A DNA stretch of 64,000 nucleotides from Cercospora beticola (lineage: Eukaryota > Ascomycota > Dothideomycetes > Mycosphaerellales > Mycosphaerellaceae), in the NCBI RefSeq assembly GCF_033473495.1, contig NC_088939.1:3348001-3412000 (forward strand), written 5' to 3'. Shown piece by piece: positions 43,928 through 56,379 of the stretch (position 1 is the stretch's first letter; the number at the start of each line of letters is the position of its first letter). The position numbers were made by a program, and so were the translations under genes. The notes beneath the pieces were generated by a model. It searched no databases, was not told where the DNA came from, and worked only from the letters and a program-made list of their open reading frames with translations.

Positions 43928-46900
43928 TCCTTTAGCGTAGTTCGTAAGTAGATAATTATATATTACTAATTAGAGCGAAACGAATTTACTATAGCGATAT
44001 AATACTCTATTTCCTAAACTAAAATTATACTATTTATAAGAGTAGCTTAGAAATTAAAAGCGAAGTATTCTCTAATAAAGAACGAGGTTAGTTAGCTATT
44101 ACTTATAGTTAGACTATCTACTCTAATATATATACTACGTAATCTTATAACTTTTTAGATATATATATAGAGGCTTAGTATAAACGCCTAATAGCGTAGA
44201 ACTCGTCGTACTATAGTAACTTAATAATATTATCGAGTTCTAAAAATCGCTACTAAAGTAAAGTACCTACTAATAATAGCGTCCTATATCTCTTACTTAA
44301 ATCTAAATACTCTACTATAACTCTCTCTTAGTTCTCGATTTCGAAGTATAGTAGTTAAACTCCTCTATTTTTAGTTACCTAGCTATAGTTAAAAGGTATA
44401 GTATTTAGAATATAGGTAATAATTGCTTTATATAGTATTAATACTTAATTTCTTATTATAGTTAGTTATAGTAGCCTAAAGTTTTATATCTTATTCCTTA
44501 TAACTAGCTACTATTCTTACTTCTAGTAGTATAAGCTATCTTAACTTAATATATTCTTAAGTTAGTTTTATTACGAATATAACTAGAAGAAGCTATATAC
44601 TACTCGTCTAGCTCTATACTAAAATTATCGGACTTAGAGACTTCGTCTTTACCTATAATATACCTAGTATATAGGATTATATTTTATAATCTTAATTATA
44701 TATATATATATAGTACTCGTAATATTCGAATTAGGCGTAGTAGAGTATTATAATCTTAATAGCTATAAGGCTCTTATATTATATTTCTCTATTAAATTAT
44801 CTATATTAAGATATATAATCGACGTTCGATATATAAATTAGAGGAAGAAAATCTTATCTATTATAGAGAAGTAGTTTTAGTAATAATAGGTTACTCTATA
44901 TAAGTTTTTACTATCTAGCTATAATAATTTATTATAATAGTTTAAGCTATACTTAGCTCTTATTAGAGAAGTATTTTACGCTAATTAGTAAGCCTCGATA
45001 CGTCTTCTAAAAATCCTAGTTCTATATTATATATCGTATAGAGTTCGAATCTAGAGTCTTATATTATAGCCTTATTCTATCGTTAGAAGTTAATTCTCTC
45101 GGAATAGTTAGCGCGATAGTAATATCGATTATATCTCTATTTTTAATTCCTACTAATACTCGGTTACGCTAGTAGAGGCCTACTAATATAGTAGCGAGGC
45201 TAAAAGTTATAGGCCGATATAGTAGTAGAGCTCGATACTATAGGCCTATTATTAGTAAAGTAGAGATTATAAAGTATAGATACTTCCTATTTTAAGTAGT
45301 CGATTCTTCTAGCTTTAGTAAAGTTAAGCCTACCTCTATACTATTATAAGATTATAATACTAGAATATATATATATATATTTCTAGAATAGCTACGATAC
45401 TATATATTCCGAGAGTATTTTTTAGTATATACGAACGCTTAAAGTCTAATAAGAAAGAAGTATTTATCGATAAGAAAAGAACCTAGTAGGTAATTACCTA
45501 TAGTTAGATAATCTTCTTAATTCTATATAACTAAATCTAAATATTTCTAGCTTCCTATATAAATAGATAATACTAGAGACTAGAAATATAGGTCGGGCTA
45601 TATAGTAGCTAGAGAAAGATAGACTCGAGTTAAGCCGAAGTCTATCGATCTATAGTAGTTATCTATTAGATAATACCTTATAAAGGAATTCTATAGTAGA
45701 AGGAACTCGAGCTCTACTATCGAGTCCTATAGACAAAATGCGACTATCTTAGATAGGATTCGATTCCGAAGAAATTTATACTATCTTCTAGAAGATCTTC
45801 TAAAAGTATACTATATATAGGCTAGTACTAGAAGCTCGTCCGCTATCGATTCTATATAATTAGTAAGAAGGCCTAATATTAGACGTAGAGATTAGTAAAT
45901 CGAATTTAGATTAATTAGATTTATACTATAGTTAATAATATCTCTAAATTAGTACTAATAGCTAGAGGTATATATATAGCGTACTTTAACCTAGAGGTAG
46001 ACGAGTATTTTACGAGCCTTTAGGATTAGACTATTAAAAGCAATATAGGCTCGACTCTAGTATAGTCTATAGATTTAGGTTTTTAGTAGAAGTATAGATA
46101 TTACCGAGTCCTTATCTAGGAATAGAATATATTCTACTAGACTACTAAAATATCTTTTAGATAAATAAGAATATCGATACTATATATTAAATCTAATAGA
46201 TAGAGCTTATAGATAGGAAATTATATAGCTTAGTCTAGGTAGCCGATAAGCGAATATCTCGCTCGACTTATAAAGAACTACGCGATAGAAGCTACTATTA
46301 TAATATTATAATTTAGATTCTTTATTATATATTCTATAGTAAAGGCTCCTACTATTATTATACTAGGTCTATATTTAATTACTAAAGTAGTCGCTAGCCT
46401 AACTACTAGATCTAGTATATTATCTAGACTAATTATATTTTGCCTAGACTACGACCTCTCTTTATATTATTCTCTAATATACTAGTATAATCTCTACCTT
46501 TTAAGTATTACGAAATAGAGCTAGTTAAAGTTATATAGAAGGTAGAAGAGTACTATCTATTAAGCTTAAGAATAATAGGAAAGATATATATACTAGATAG
46601 TCGAAATACTTTTAGCTCTATAGTTATATATATACGTCTACTAGTATACGAAGGATTTATATCTATAATAGCGTATACTAAAGTATCCTTATCGCCTAGA
46701 GTTATAGTAGAGTAGGACTCTACTTTTATACTATTACTCTTATAACTATAGAGTTAGGCTATCGTTACTCCTTAAGAGATAAAGATTGCTCTTAGTCTTC
46801 CTAAAAGCTTTATCTAAACTCCTTAGTAGTTCTAAAACTCTCTAAAAACGCTAACGACTATACTATACTAAAGGTAAGTAGAAATCTATCGCTATAATAT

Positions 46901-48933
46901 AGCTACCGATTATATTATCTTACTATTATATAGTAAGCTTAAGTAAGTACTTAAGCTAATAGATTTAGGCGTAGTCGGTAAACTATAAGTATTAGATATT
47001 ATCTAGAATATACCTACTTTATATATTAACTATACTTTAGATATAATACGCTCGTTAATAATTATAACTAGCCTCCGGTTTAAGGAAACCTTATCTCGTA
47101 ACTCGCTTTAATTTTCGTTCGTAATAATACTTAAAAGGTTTTTAGTATTTACCTAATCTATAGCTACTTCTAGATTCTAGACGAGAATATACTTTTAGGC
47201 TCGACGTTTAATAACTCTAGTATTCGCTAGGTAAAGACTATTACTATTAATAGCCTTAATACTTCTACTATCTATAGATACGTATTTATAGTAACTAATA
47301 ATAGTCTTCTTCCTTACGAGTTAGAGAATAGAGCATTACTAGATCTATCTAGTATCTACGAAGGCTTCCTAAGCGAGTTTATTAGCTATATTATTAAGTA
47401 TAAAATCTAAAGCCTACTCGGCCTCTAAGTTCTAGGTTATAGCGAGAGCCTAATAATTAAATTAATTCTAGACTAGAAGATAGTTATACTCGAATCCTTC
47501 TAATCGTATAGTATTTAGTCTACTCGTATTACTAGTTAGCGTTTCGAGTCGGTCGATAGCTACCTACGTATTTATATAGCTAACGAGACTTATTCTAAAA
47601 TAACGTCTAGTAGCTATAAGGTCTTTAATACTAGCAAACTACTTCCGAAACTCGAGAACGTAGAAGAATTAAAGAACGCTCTACTTAATATCGGCGTACT
47701 AAAAACTAGATAATACTATCGAGCTCGATCTCTAGAAAACGTCTTAGTAATTATTATATATTAGAAGAAAGGATATAGTAATAGTAGGTTAGATAGAATC
47801 GCGTTAATATTATAAACTCGAACTTCCTAATTATAATTATATTTATAGAAATTTAGCTTCTAGTCCGCGCTCGCTAAGAATAGAAATCTAGTCTCTACTT
47901 AGATTAAGAAGCTTTCTAACTCTAGTATTTTATATACTCTCTCTATAGTATCGTTAGAAATAGGAACTAGCTCGGATATATTAGTAAGATAGCTCGTAAA
48001 TCTATATTTAAGTAGAAATCTAAGGAGTATCGCCGATCTAATCGTATAAATAGTCGTATTACTAAAATCTATATTAATCTCTACTTTAAGTATTTACTAG
48101 AAGGTATTATAGAGTATATTATAGTTTAGGTACTAAGAAGTACTATTATAAAGGTAGAATTTAGTTATTAGCTTCTCGGTAGTATAGAGATTAACTCGGA
48201 AAGGTTCTAGTTTAGCTTTAGCCTAGTCGATAATACTAAGTAGATAGTAAGTATTAGAATCTATAAGTATATTAAAGTCGCTAAAGTCCTTATAAGTAAG
48301 TACTATCGGTAGAGCTATTATAGATAGTAGTACTTATAAGCAACGCTAGATTATATTTTAGAAGCGCCGAGGTAGTATATACTAGAGTAAATAGAGGTCC
48401 CCTTCGTACTCTTATTCTAGTATATAAAGTTATACTTACTCTAGAATTTATAGCGCCTTCTATAATAGTACGAAGAAGCTAGATACGATTAGAACGAATT
48501 AGAGTACTAGCGAGAATAATAGTAAAAAGAAAACTTACGTAGCGACGTCCTTAATTAATATAAAGTATATATTATAAATCTTTTATATATCTTTAGGATA
48601 GCTATAAGTAAGAATAAAGTCGAGACGACTTATACTTTATATACGAGGTATTATATAGACTATAAGAGCCTCCCTACTATTATTTATATTATCGTCTCTA
48701 ATCTAGTCTTCTAATACGACCTTAGATATAAATTTACTATAAACTTAATATATAAGCTCTATTATCTTTAAAGGTAGAGCTACCGACTTTAGATAGAATT
48801 AAATAACTAAGCCGAGAGTAGTACTACTATAAATTATATAACTATAGGCGCCTTATATAGGTATAAGTTATAATCTACTAGGAACGAGCTCTTTAGTATA
48901 AAAGTTATAAGTATCTCGAGTTACTATCGTCTT
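43895..48933. repeat. unclassified RIP-degraded sequence
   Basis: CpG-containing, RIP-mutated DNA starting at an (at)n run near 43,895-43,922. A plus-strand frame with only Gln/Trp-type stops is legible over about 46,540-47,150 ('ILDSRNTFSSIVIYIRLL'), but I do not recognise the product. The minus strand near 47.9-48.3 kb carries the APH-like relic listed separately. I see no RT, integrase or transposase motif. Its status as repeat is inferred from the mutation pattern. Confidence 0.5.
47890..48330 (-). pseudogene. relic of an APH/choline-kinase-fold phosphotransferase gene
   Basis: On the minus strand the text 'VLTYKDFSDFNILIDS' (about 48,245-48,305) matches the Brenner motif of aminoglycoside-phosphotransferase-like proteins (H.DF...NILVD), with His read as Tyr by RIP. 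It is followed at the right distance by 'IID' plus a stop where the family has the Mg-binding 'IIDW', and 'A.AKLEPFRVNLYTTE'. A frame interrupted only by Gln/Trp-type stops continues to about 47,890. This is a host-type fungal gene family, not a transposon protein. The limits are approximate. Confidence 0.6.
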
Positions 48934-49092
48934 TATAATAGCGAAATCCTAGAGCTTTATATCGTTACCTCTTAGCTAAAAAGGTATAATATCCGAGCTT
49001 AGTAAGCACGGACAGCTCTAGGTTATAAATCTTTAGTATATTACTACGTAACCTAGGTATTACGTAACTACCTATATAACTCCGCTCTTATA
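48934..49092 (-). repeat. TRIM LTR, left copy
   Basis: 159 bp. It contains the 'cctagagctttat.tcgttacctcttagc' core shared with the right copy and differs from it by a handful of mostly transition changes. Confidence 0.88.
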
Positions 49093-49369
49093 ACTATCTC
49101 CTTCTTTTAGAAGGTAATACTCTAGTACTAAGCCTAGATTATATACTTAGAGGCTATAGTATATTATATAACTAAGAGTACTTACTAAGTTATATTAACT
49201 CTAAAGCGATAGGTAAGAGACTACGGAAGTATATAGGTCGTACGCGTACGGAACCTAGTTACGTAATACGAGTATATAATAAGGCAAATCTATAAACGTC
49301 GCCTAGTACTAAGATATTTAGCCTTAGTACGTATACCGACGTAATTTTAACTCTACTTTTTAGCTCTAA

Positions 49370-49423
49370 GCGAGAATCGAACCGAAGACCTCGGATATAC
49401 TAAGCTACCGACTTCGGCCGAAC
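49370..49423 (-). other. tRNA-like / Pol III box-like stretch inside the TRIM
   Basis: On the minus strand: a D-arm-like 'GGTAGCTTAGTA' (49,410-49,399; compare the A-box TRGCNNAGYNGG) and a T-arm-like 'GGTTCGATTCTCG' (49,383-49,371; B-box GGTTCGANTCC), with 'CCGAGGTC' between. The A-B spacing is too short for a complete tRNA and no acceptor stem pairs, so it is not a functional tRNA gene. It may be a truncated tRNA-derived piece. Confidence 0.4.
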
Positions 49424-49454
49424 TTATAGTAGAACTATTAAGCTCGGATATTCT

Positions 49455-49613
49455 TATAATAGCGAAATCCTAGAGCTTTATTTCGTTACCTCTTAGCTAA
49501 AAAGGTATAATATCTAAGCTTAGTAAGTATAGATAGCTCTAGGTTATAAATCTTTAGTATATTACTACGTAACCTAGGCATTACGTAACTACCTACGTAA
49601 CTCCGCTCTTATA
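49455..49613 (-). repeat. TRIM LTR, right copy
   Basis: 159 bp, same limits and termini as the left copy, followed by the target duplication GTCTT. Confidence 0.88.
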
Positions 49614-49832
49614 GTCTTAGTAAAGAAGGCTATAACGTCTCGCTTAATATTATAATTCTAATTAATTATAGTAATAAGGCGAGGTTAATTAAGATTAGTA
49701 ATATAAAATCTTACGTAAGCGCTTATAATCTGCTTATAAGCTAAGGAATTAGGCTATAAGGTATCTATAAGTAACCTCTCTATACCTACTATATAATCTA
49801 TAGTACTTTAACTATCTTATATCTATTAATAT

Positions 49833-49889
49833 ACCTTAATAGGCTAGCTATATCTTAATAGGCTAGCTATACCTTAATAGGCTAGCTAT
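49833..49889. repeat. 3 x 19-bp tandem repeat
   Basis: Unit accttaataggctagctat; the middle copy has one C/T difference. Confidence 0.9.
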
Positions 49890-52800
49890 ACTATAATAGT
49901 AGTACGTAGCGATAAACTATACGGCCTATATTAGCTAATCTAGTAGCTTATATAATTTCTAATAGTAAACTCGTTCTAGATAGTTTAGTAGACGTATTAC
50001 TAATAGTACCGAAGAAACTAGCGAAGGCTACGAAGATAGCAAATACTATAAAGAAACGTATTAGTAACGATATCGACTCTAAGAAACTATCTCTATCTAA
50101 GAAACTACTTCTACTAGCGACTCGATACTCGAATAGATACTAAACTATATCTACCTAGCTACTTATCTAGCTACTAGCTACCGATAATATATTCGAGAGC
50201 TTTAGTAATAACGAGGTAGAGATAGAATTATTAAAGAAGTATAAGCGGAAGATAATATAGAAGCTATACGAATCTCTAGCGTTTAGTAATATAGATACTA
50301 TAGTAGATAAGATAGAAGTTAATATAGATAATACGAACGTATTACTACTAATCCGGATACTTCGTAGATAGTAGAAGAATACTAAGTAGCCTATACGAAA
50401 TAAGCCGATTCTAAAAACGCCTAGAAGGATAGTATTTCTAACTATAGTATTATCTAGTAGTAGTTATAGCGAGACTACTACTATAGAATCGTCTCGCCGG
50501 CTAGCGAAAGGAGCTAATCTACTAGCTATACTACTATAGCGAGCTTCTTTATATAATTAGAAGTAGTATAAGATCGAAGATATAGTAGTTTATAAGAGTA
50601 TAGTTCTAAACTCGAATATATACTAGTTAATAGTCGAATATAATAAGAACTAGTATTCTAGTATTAAGCGCTTTATATATAAATTTTATAGTATCTAGCG
50701 ATCTAGTAATAATTATATCTATATTAAAGAATACTAGCGTATCTACGAACGCTTACCTAACGGCTCTTTAAAACTATAGTATTAAGAGTTAGTAATAGTA
50801 CCTTAAGTTCGGAGTCTTACTACCGAGCTAAAAGTTACTTTTAATTATATCTAGTATATCTATATCTTTAATAATACGAAGGAGCTTAATATAGACTAGA
50901 ATACTAATCTCTTAAAGGTTTTTAAGCTTCTCGGAGTTAACTAGCGTCTACTATCTAGACCTACCTTATCTAGTATACTATTAGATAAAGTAGATTACGA
51001 AGATACGAGACTTCTATAGAACGATATTAGTAAGCCTACTAATTACGAGAGCGTTACTCTAATTAGTAACGGCTAGTTAAATCTTCGGAGTTAGTACGTT
51101 CTTAATCTACTAATTTATATATATTCGAAGTCCTAGCTATACTCTTACGTTAAGATAGATACTAAGTTAATAATAGGTAAATATATCTTTTAGTAGCTAA
51201 AGCTTATTATTAATTAAGCCGAATCTAATAATATATAGATCTTAGCTATCTATCTAGATAGCGCCTCGAATAATAAAACTACTATTTAGTTTATCTATAA
51301 AGATTATCTATAGATTAAGTATATTATCTATTTCTCGTACTATACGAACCTTATCGGTATAGACTAGTAATTAAATAATATAATTAAGTACTAGCTTTAA
51401 ATTACGAAGAGTATTATATACTAGATTAAAGCTTACGGACTATTACGCGTACGTATATAGAAATAGTTATAGAATAAGAAGCTTATATAGACTAAACTAA
51501 GACTACCTAGCTATATATACTAGTAAAATACTATCGAGCTTCTTAAGTTTCTTAATACTATAAAGAAAGCGATTAAGGCCTTCCTAACTAACTCGGATAA
51601 TCTACTTTAGAAGCTTAATAGTAGATAGAAGATAGCCTTTAAGAAGATATTAGACTACTATAACCTACTAGGCCTATAGCCTATAGTAGACCACCTTCTT
51701 AAGCTCTTTAATCTGCTACTTAAGGTAACTATTTAATTAGAGGTAGATAAGCTACTAATATTAGTAGTTTATCTAGTATTTAACCTACTTAAGGAGAGGC
51801 TATTCTAGCTTAAGATCGACTCTACTATTACGACTAGTTTTAAGACTAGTCCTATTAGGTTACTAAGCGAATTACGCTAAGCCTTAAGTTTACGCTACGA
51901 CGAGATCGTACTTAATTACTCTCTTATACTTATAGCGTACCTTAGTAATCTATTCGAACGAGCTAAATAGAATAGCTCTCTAATATTAGATAAGTAGAAG
52001 GCGATTAAGTAGTACTTATACGAATAATAAGCTATCTATAACTTTTAATTACCTTATAGCTAGGCGGTATATATAGAAATAGAGCTACGTAAGCTTATAG
52101 ACAATTTAGGTAAATATAGCTTTAATAGCAACTAGAGACTTAGTATACTAATTAAGGTATAGAGTAATAATCTTCCTTAATAGTAGCGGAAATATATTAA
52201 GCTCGCTCGGTAGAGTAAAGCTAACTAGAAGTATACCGACGTATTTACCTTATAGTCTATATCGAGTATTTAGAAGTATTCTTAGCTTATAAAGCTTATA
52301 AAGAAAGCTTTATCGATCCGGATATCTATAGGCTCTACTAAGTATAATTAGAGTACCTTCGGTATTATTTATACTAAGAAATATAATCGACTAAGCGCTA
52401 CGCGAGCTACTAAGTTAATAAAGTTATACTAGAACTACCGAGTATAAGATAACGATATTAAATACTTAGAGGCTATTAAGCTAGATATCTCCGATCTAGC
52501 TACTATCTTATAACCTTATTACCTAATAGAGTATACGAACTACGCTATAGAAGAGGCTATTAACGTTAAGCCTATACTTAATTATACTAGTAATATAACT
52601 TCCGATAACGATAATAGTAAGAAGGCTACTAAGACTATAGAATAATCGATTTCTATATTCTCTATATTCTCTTATATAGTTTAGAGATATTTCTCGGCGT
52701 CTAATTAGCTAGAGTCGCCGTTACTATCTACTCTAACCGGCCTTCTATCTCGTATTAACCTAACCTTACTAAGTCTAAGGATATAACTCTAGATACTTAG

Positions 52801-53292
52801 GTCTATTACTTGCCTCTTCTATACTACTACGAGACTCTACCTACCTACTAATCGGTCTAGCTAGCCCGGAACTATCTTATTATCGTAGGAGTACCTAAGG
52901 CTACTTTCCTCTAAAGTCTAACTAAAGTAATATATTAGCTCTATACTTCTACTATTCTATATAATCGTATAGAGGTATAGCTTCTATAGTCTAGTAGTAA
53001 GATTTATCTCTTAGTTATCTTAGAGCCTCTAGTTTAACTCTTATAATATATAATACTATAAATTAAAATAATATACTTTTATAGTTTACCGAATTTATAT
53101 AATATCGAAGAATTTATACTAATCTAAAGAGACTAATTAAATCTTATTTAAACTATATTAATTTAGTAATTTCCTAGCTAATTAGCTTATAGGCCTTTAC
53201 TTTCTTTTTATCGATAGAGGCCTTATAATTTTAACTAATTAGAGAGCCGAGAAAGCCTATTACTTATTAAAACTAGTACTAATCGATATATT

Positions 53293-53316
53293 TAGCTAGC
53301 TAGCTAGCTAGCTAGC
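53293..53316. repeat. (tagc)6 microsatellite
   Basis: Six perfect tetranucleotide units. Confidence 0.9.
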
Positions 53317-55122
53317 TTGTCTTTAACCTTCTTAGGCTCGTACTTCGCTAATAATACTTAATATTCCTTCTATAGCTCCTTAAACCGGAAGTACTATATT
53401 ACGATCTCTTCGTAGTATCTATCTATAGTTACTTAATATAGATAATATAGTTTCTTAAGATATATTTAGTATCTAAGAGATACTAGATTATTAAAGTACT
53501 CGTAGATAAGGTTATAAACCTCCTATTATAAGGATTATTACTATTCTTTAAACGCTAATCTAGACGCGAATACTTACCTTAATTAGTACTCTATCTACTA
53601 TCGTAGTTTTAAGGCTTCTAATTATATTTATACTAAATAGTAGGACGTAGTTTAATTAAGAAGCCGATTCTTATATAGCTTATAAGCTCTATAAGAGGCT
53701 ACTAAGTTTATAAGGTATATATAAGTCGAGGTTTATATTACTAATTAAGATACGAAATTATCTATAAGTATATAAAGAGGTCTACTAGAGAGCAAACTTA
53801 AAGTAGACTTAGATACGTTATAATAATACTAATTAATTAATATTACGAAGTAGGAATAGAAGAAAGAATTATTAAGTAAGTACTAAGTAACGTATCGGCC
53901 GGCTATTCTACTATAGGTATTAGCTCTTAGGATAGTTAGTTAAGAATATAGAGTTTATAGCGATACTACGGAATACTTACTCTTAGTAAATCTATTCTAA
54001 AAAGGTTCGTATAATCTATCTAATAAGACTTTAGGATTATAGATAGTAGTACGTAAAAGGTATATTAGATTTCCTACTCTAGCCTAAGATTCTAGATCGA
54101 TTTCTCTATAGGCTAACTACTCTATAAATAGATCTATAGGCTAATCTAGTTTACCGGTCGATAGAGCTTTCGAATTCGGCTCTACGTAGCCTCTAGAATA
54201 TAACTAGTTTAATTTTAGATTAGAGTCTCTTCGCTTTCTAATCGAATATTATCTCGACTTCTATATTAAGTAGAGAACGAGAGATATATAACTAGATATA
54301 TATAATAGACTTCTAGTAGTACCTATATATATAATAGGCGATAAGATATAGTAGAAAAGAACGGCGAGAGTAGTAGGTATAGGTAATATATAGTAATCTA
54401 ATATAGCTCTAATAGAAGGTAGTATAATTAATACTAATAATATAAGGCTCGGTATAATAGCTAAATATATTACTCTACTTAAAGGATAATCGGGTAGGTC
54501 TAGACGACGTAGTACTATTACTAATAAGCTAACTAATATATCGTAGGCTATAATACTTATTTAGCTATCGAGTTAAGTAATCGCGAGGTTTATATCTACG
54601 ACCTTCTAAAGGTAATATCTATAGCTACTAAGGCGAGAATAGGCTCTACTTATATCGCGTACCTAGAAGGAAAGGTTAAAGTACTATAATATTAGCTAAG
54701 TAGTATAGAGGAAGTAGATAATTTACGAGAGCTAAGAGAGGATAGATTACTAGTACTAAGTATAGGCAAATTAACTTTAACGAGCTCTAGTATAGTATCT
54801 CTAGTATCTACGACTATAGACTTTAGTATATTCTCTACTAAAAGTCCTTAACTAATTTTCTTCTAATAAGTAACTAAAGAGACGCCTATTATTCTAAAAA
54901 TCCTTAGATTAGAGCTATATAGTAAAACTTTTAATATAGATATATATCGCTAGCTCTATAATTTCTATAGCTAGATCGTAATATTGCTAACCTAGCTCTA
55001 AGACTAGTCTATAAAGGTAGTTTAAGCGCTCGAAAATACTTATACTATTAATATTAATATAATTATAGAAGTTTTAGATAACCTACTATTATAAGATAAG
55101 TTTATAATATTAAAGATAGTAG

Positions 55123-56360
55123 CCTACGAAGTCCTATTATATACCTCTACGCGGTCGTAGGTAGAAACAGATAGCTTCGGCTATACTAGTAAAGTATAGG
55201 GCAGCTAGATATCTATAGAGGTAGGAAGAAAGCGATAAAAAAAAAAGAAAGTCTAGAAATCTATAGAAGCGTATACCGAGCGAACTCTAACGAATACTAT
55301 AAACTAGAGCTAGCGCGGCTAGAACTAATATAAGACCTAGTACTAAGAGACTAGACTAGAATCTCTAGATAGTAAATTCTATTCTAGGCTTAGGAGCTAG
55401 AGTAGTAACCTAGTACTAAAATAAGCTAAAGAGGAGGAAAGAGTATACTATAATTAAAGCTTTAAAGTAAAGTAGAAAGAGCAGAGAGGAGTATAAGACA
55501 AAGTAGCTAAAACTATAAGGAAAACGTTCTAGTCTAGGTAGAAGGCAGAATAATAAGCTAAATAAGAGGCCTAGAAACCTCTTAGAAAGTATCCTAGAGA
55601 GAAAGAAGGATATACCTCTATATACTAGTATATACCTCTAGTACTACTAGGTTAACTACTTATTCTAAGGGATTAGATACCCCGTCTATAGGGCCTATTT
55701 TATAGGTCCTATAGTAGAATTAGGTAATAACTAGTAGAACTATAGGAATAGAGATATTTATCTAAGGTCTAGCTCTCCTAGATACCTTATAACTAACTCT
55801 AAAGGTAGAGTATCTAACAAAAGTAACCCTTATTCTATACTTAAGGCTATCTATAACGGAAGAGCTAGTTTAGAATACTACTACTTAATATAATTTCTAT
55901 AAATATAGGTTATATAACTTAGATACTAAGTAAAGTAGAAAGTTTAGAGTAGGATCTTAATATTAGAGAGAGCTCCTACTATAGACTAGTAAGAAAGAGT
56001 TAGATATAAGATTAATATAGATACTAGTATAGGAACTAAGACTATATATATAGGCTTAAGTCCCTAAGCTAGTAGGTAAGAGGATTAGACTCCTAAATAC
56101 TAATAATATAAGAAATAACTAAGGAGAACTATATAGCAAAGGAACTAAACTATTAAGATAATATAAATTGTCCTAAGAAGAACTAGGAACTACGGAAGCG
56201 GTAGGCTATATAGAGCTTACTATAAAAAGTAAGAATATAAGGAGATTTTTCTACTAAAGTACTAGTACGAGGGCTTTTCTATCTACGAAACGTATAGAGC
56301 GTACTACTTACTCTATTTAAAAGAGGTAGACTAGCGTATAAGAATTATCTATCTATCTAT
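55123..56360 (+). mobile_element. LINE-tailed non-autonomous element, copy B
   Basis: About 1.24 kb. It shares the 5' start 'cctacgaagtcctatt' and the following ~110 bp with copy A (35,319), and its 3' part ('gttagatata.gattaatatag' to 'gcgtataagaatt') with copy A and, at the very end, with the LINE 3' terminus. It ends in (atct)n at about 56,346-56,360. It carries a longer A-run and small insertions relative to copy A. No clear target duplication found. Same 5' end in both copies argues for a defined family. Confidence 0.72.
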
Positions 56361-56379
56361 ATAAGTAGATAGTTAGGTT

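Larger units (their letters stand above)
48934..49613 (-). mobile_element. TRIM-like miniature LTR element
   Basis: 680 bp. Two 159-bp direct terminal repeats (48,934-49,092 and 49,455-49,613) beginning 'tataatagcg' and ending 'gctcttata', i.e. TG...CA after RIP. A perfect 5-bp target duplication GTCTT lies at 48,929-48,933 and 49,614-49,618. The 362-bp internal part is far too short for gag-pol. A pyrimidine run just inside the left LTR (ctccttctttt) is a polypurine tract on the minus strand, so the element is oriented minus. Near the right LTR is a tRNA-like stretch, listed separately. Confidence 0.88.
49619..55122. repeat. unclassified RIP-degraded sequence
   Basis: Continues the CpG-containing repeat DNA on the other side of the TRIM; target duplication and context show the TRIM was inserted into it. 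A plus-strand frame with mostly Gln/Trp-type stops is legible over about 50.6-52.6 kb ('IYERLPNGSLKL', 'LLKLFNLLLKV'). It faintly recalls hAT-type transposases in the hydrophobic middle, but no catalytic motif can be confirmed. Nothing recognisable in 53-55.1 kb. Confidence 0.45.

Noticed and set aside
53293..53316. (tagc)n run as a regulatory or recombination site
   Set aside because: A simple microsatellite in degraded repeat DNA; agct/tagct strings are common throughout the block because RIP leaves them untouched.
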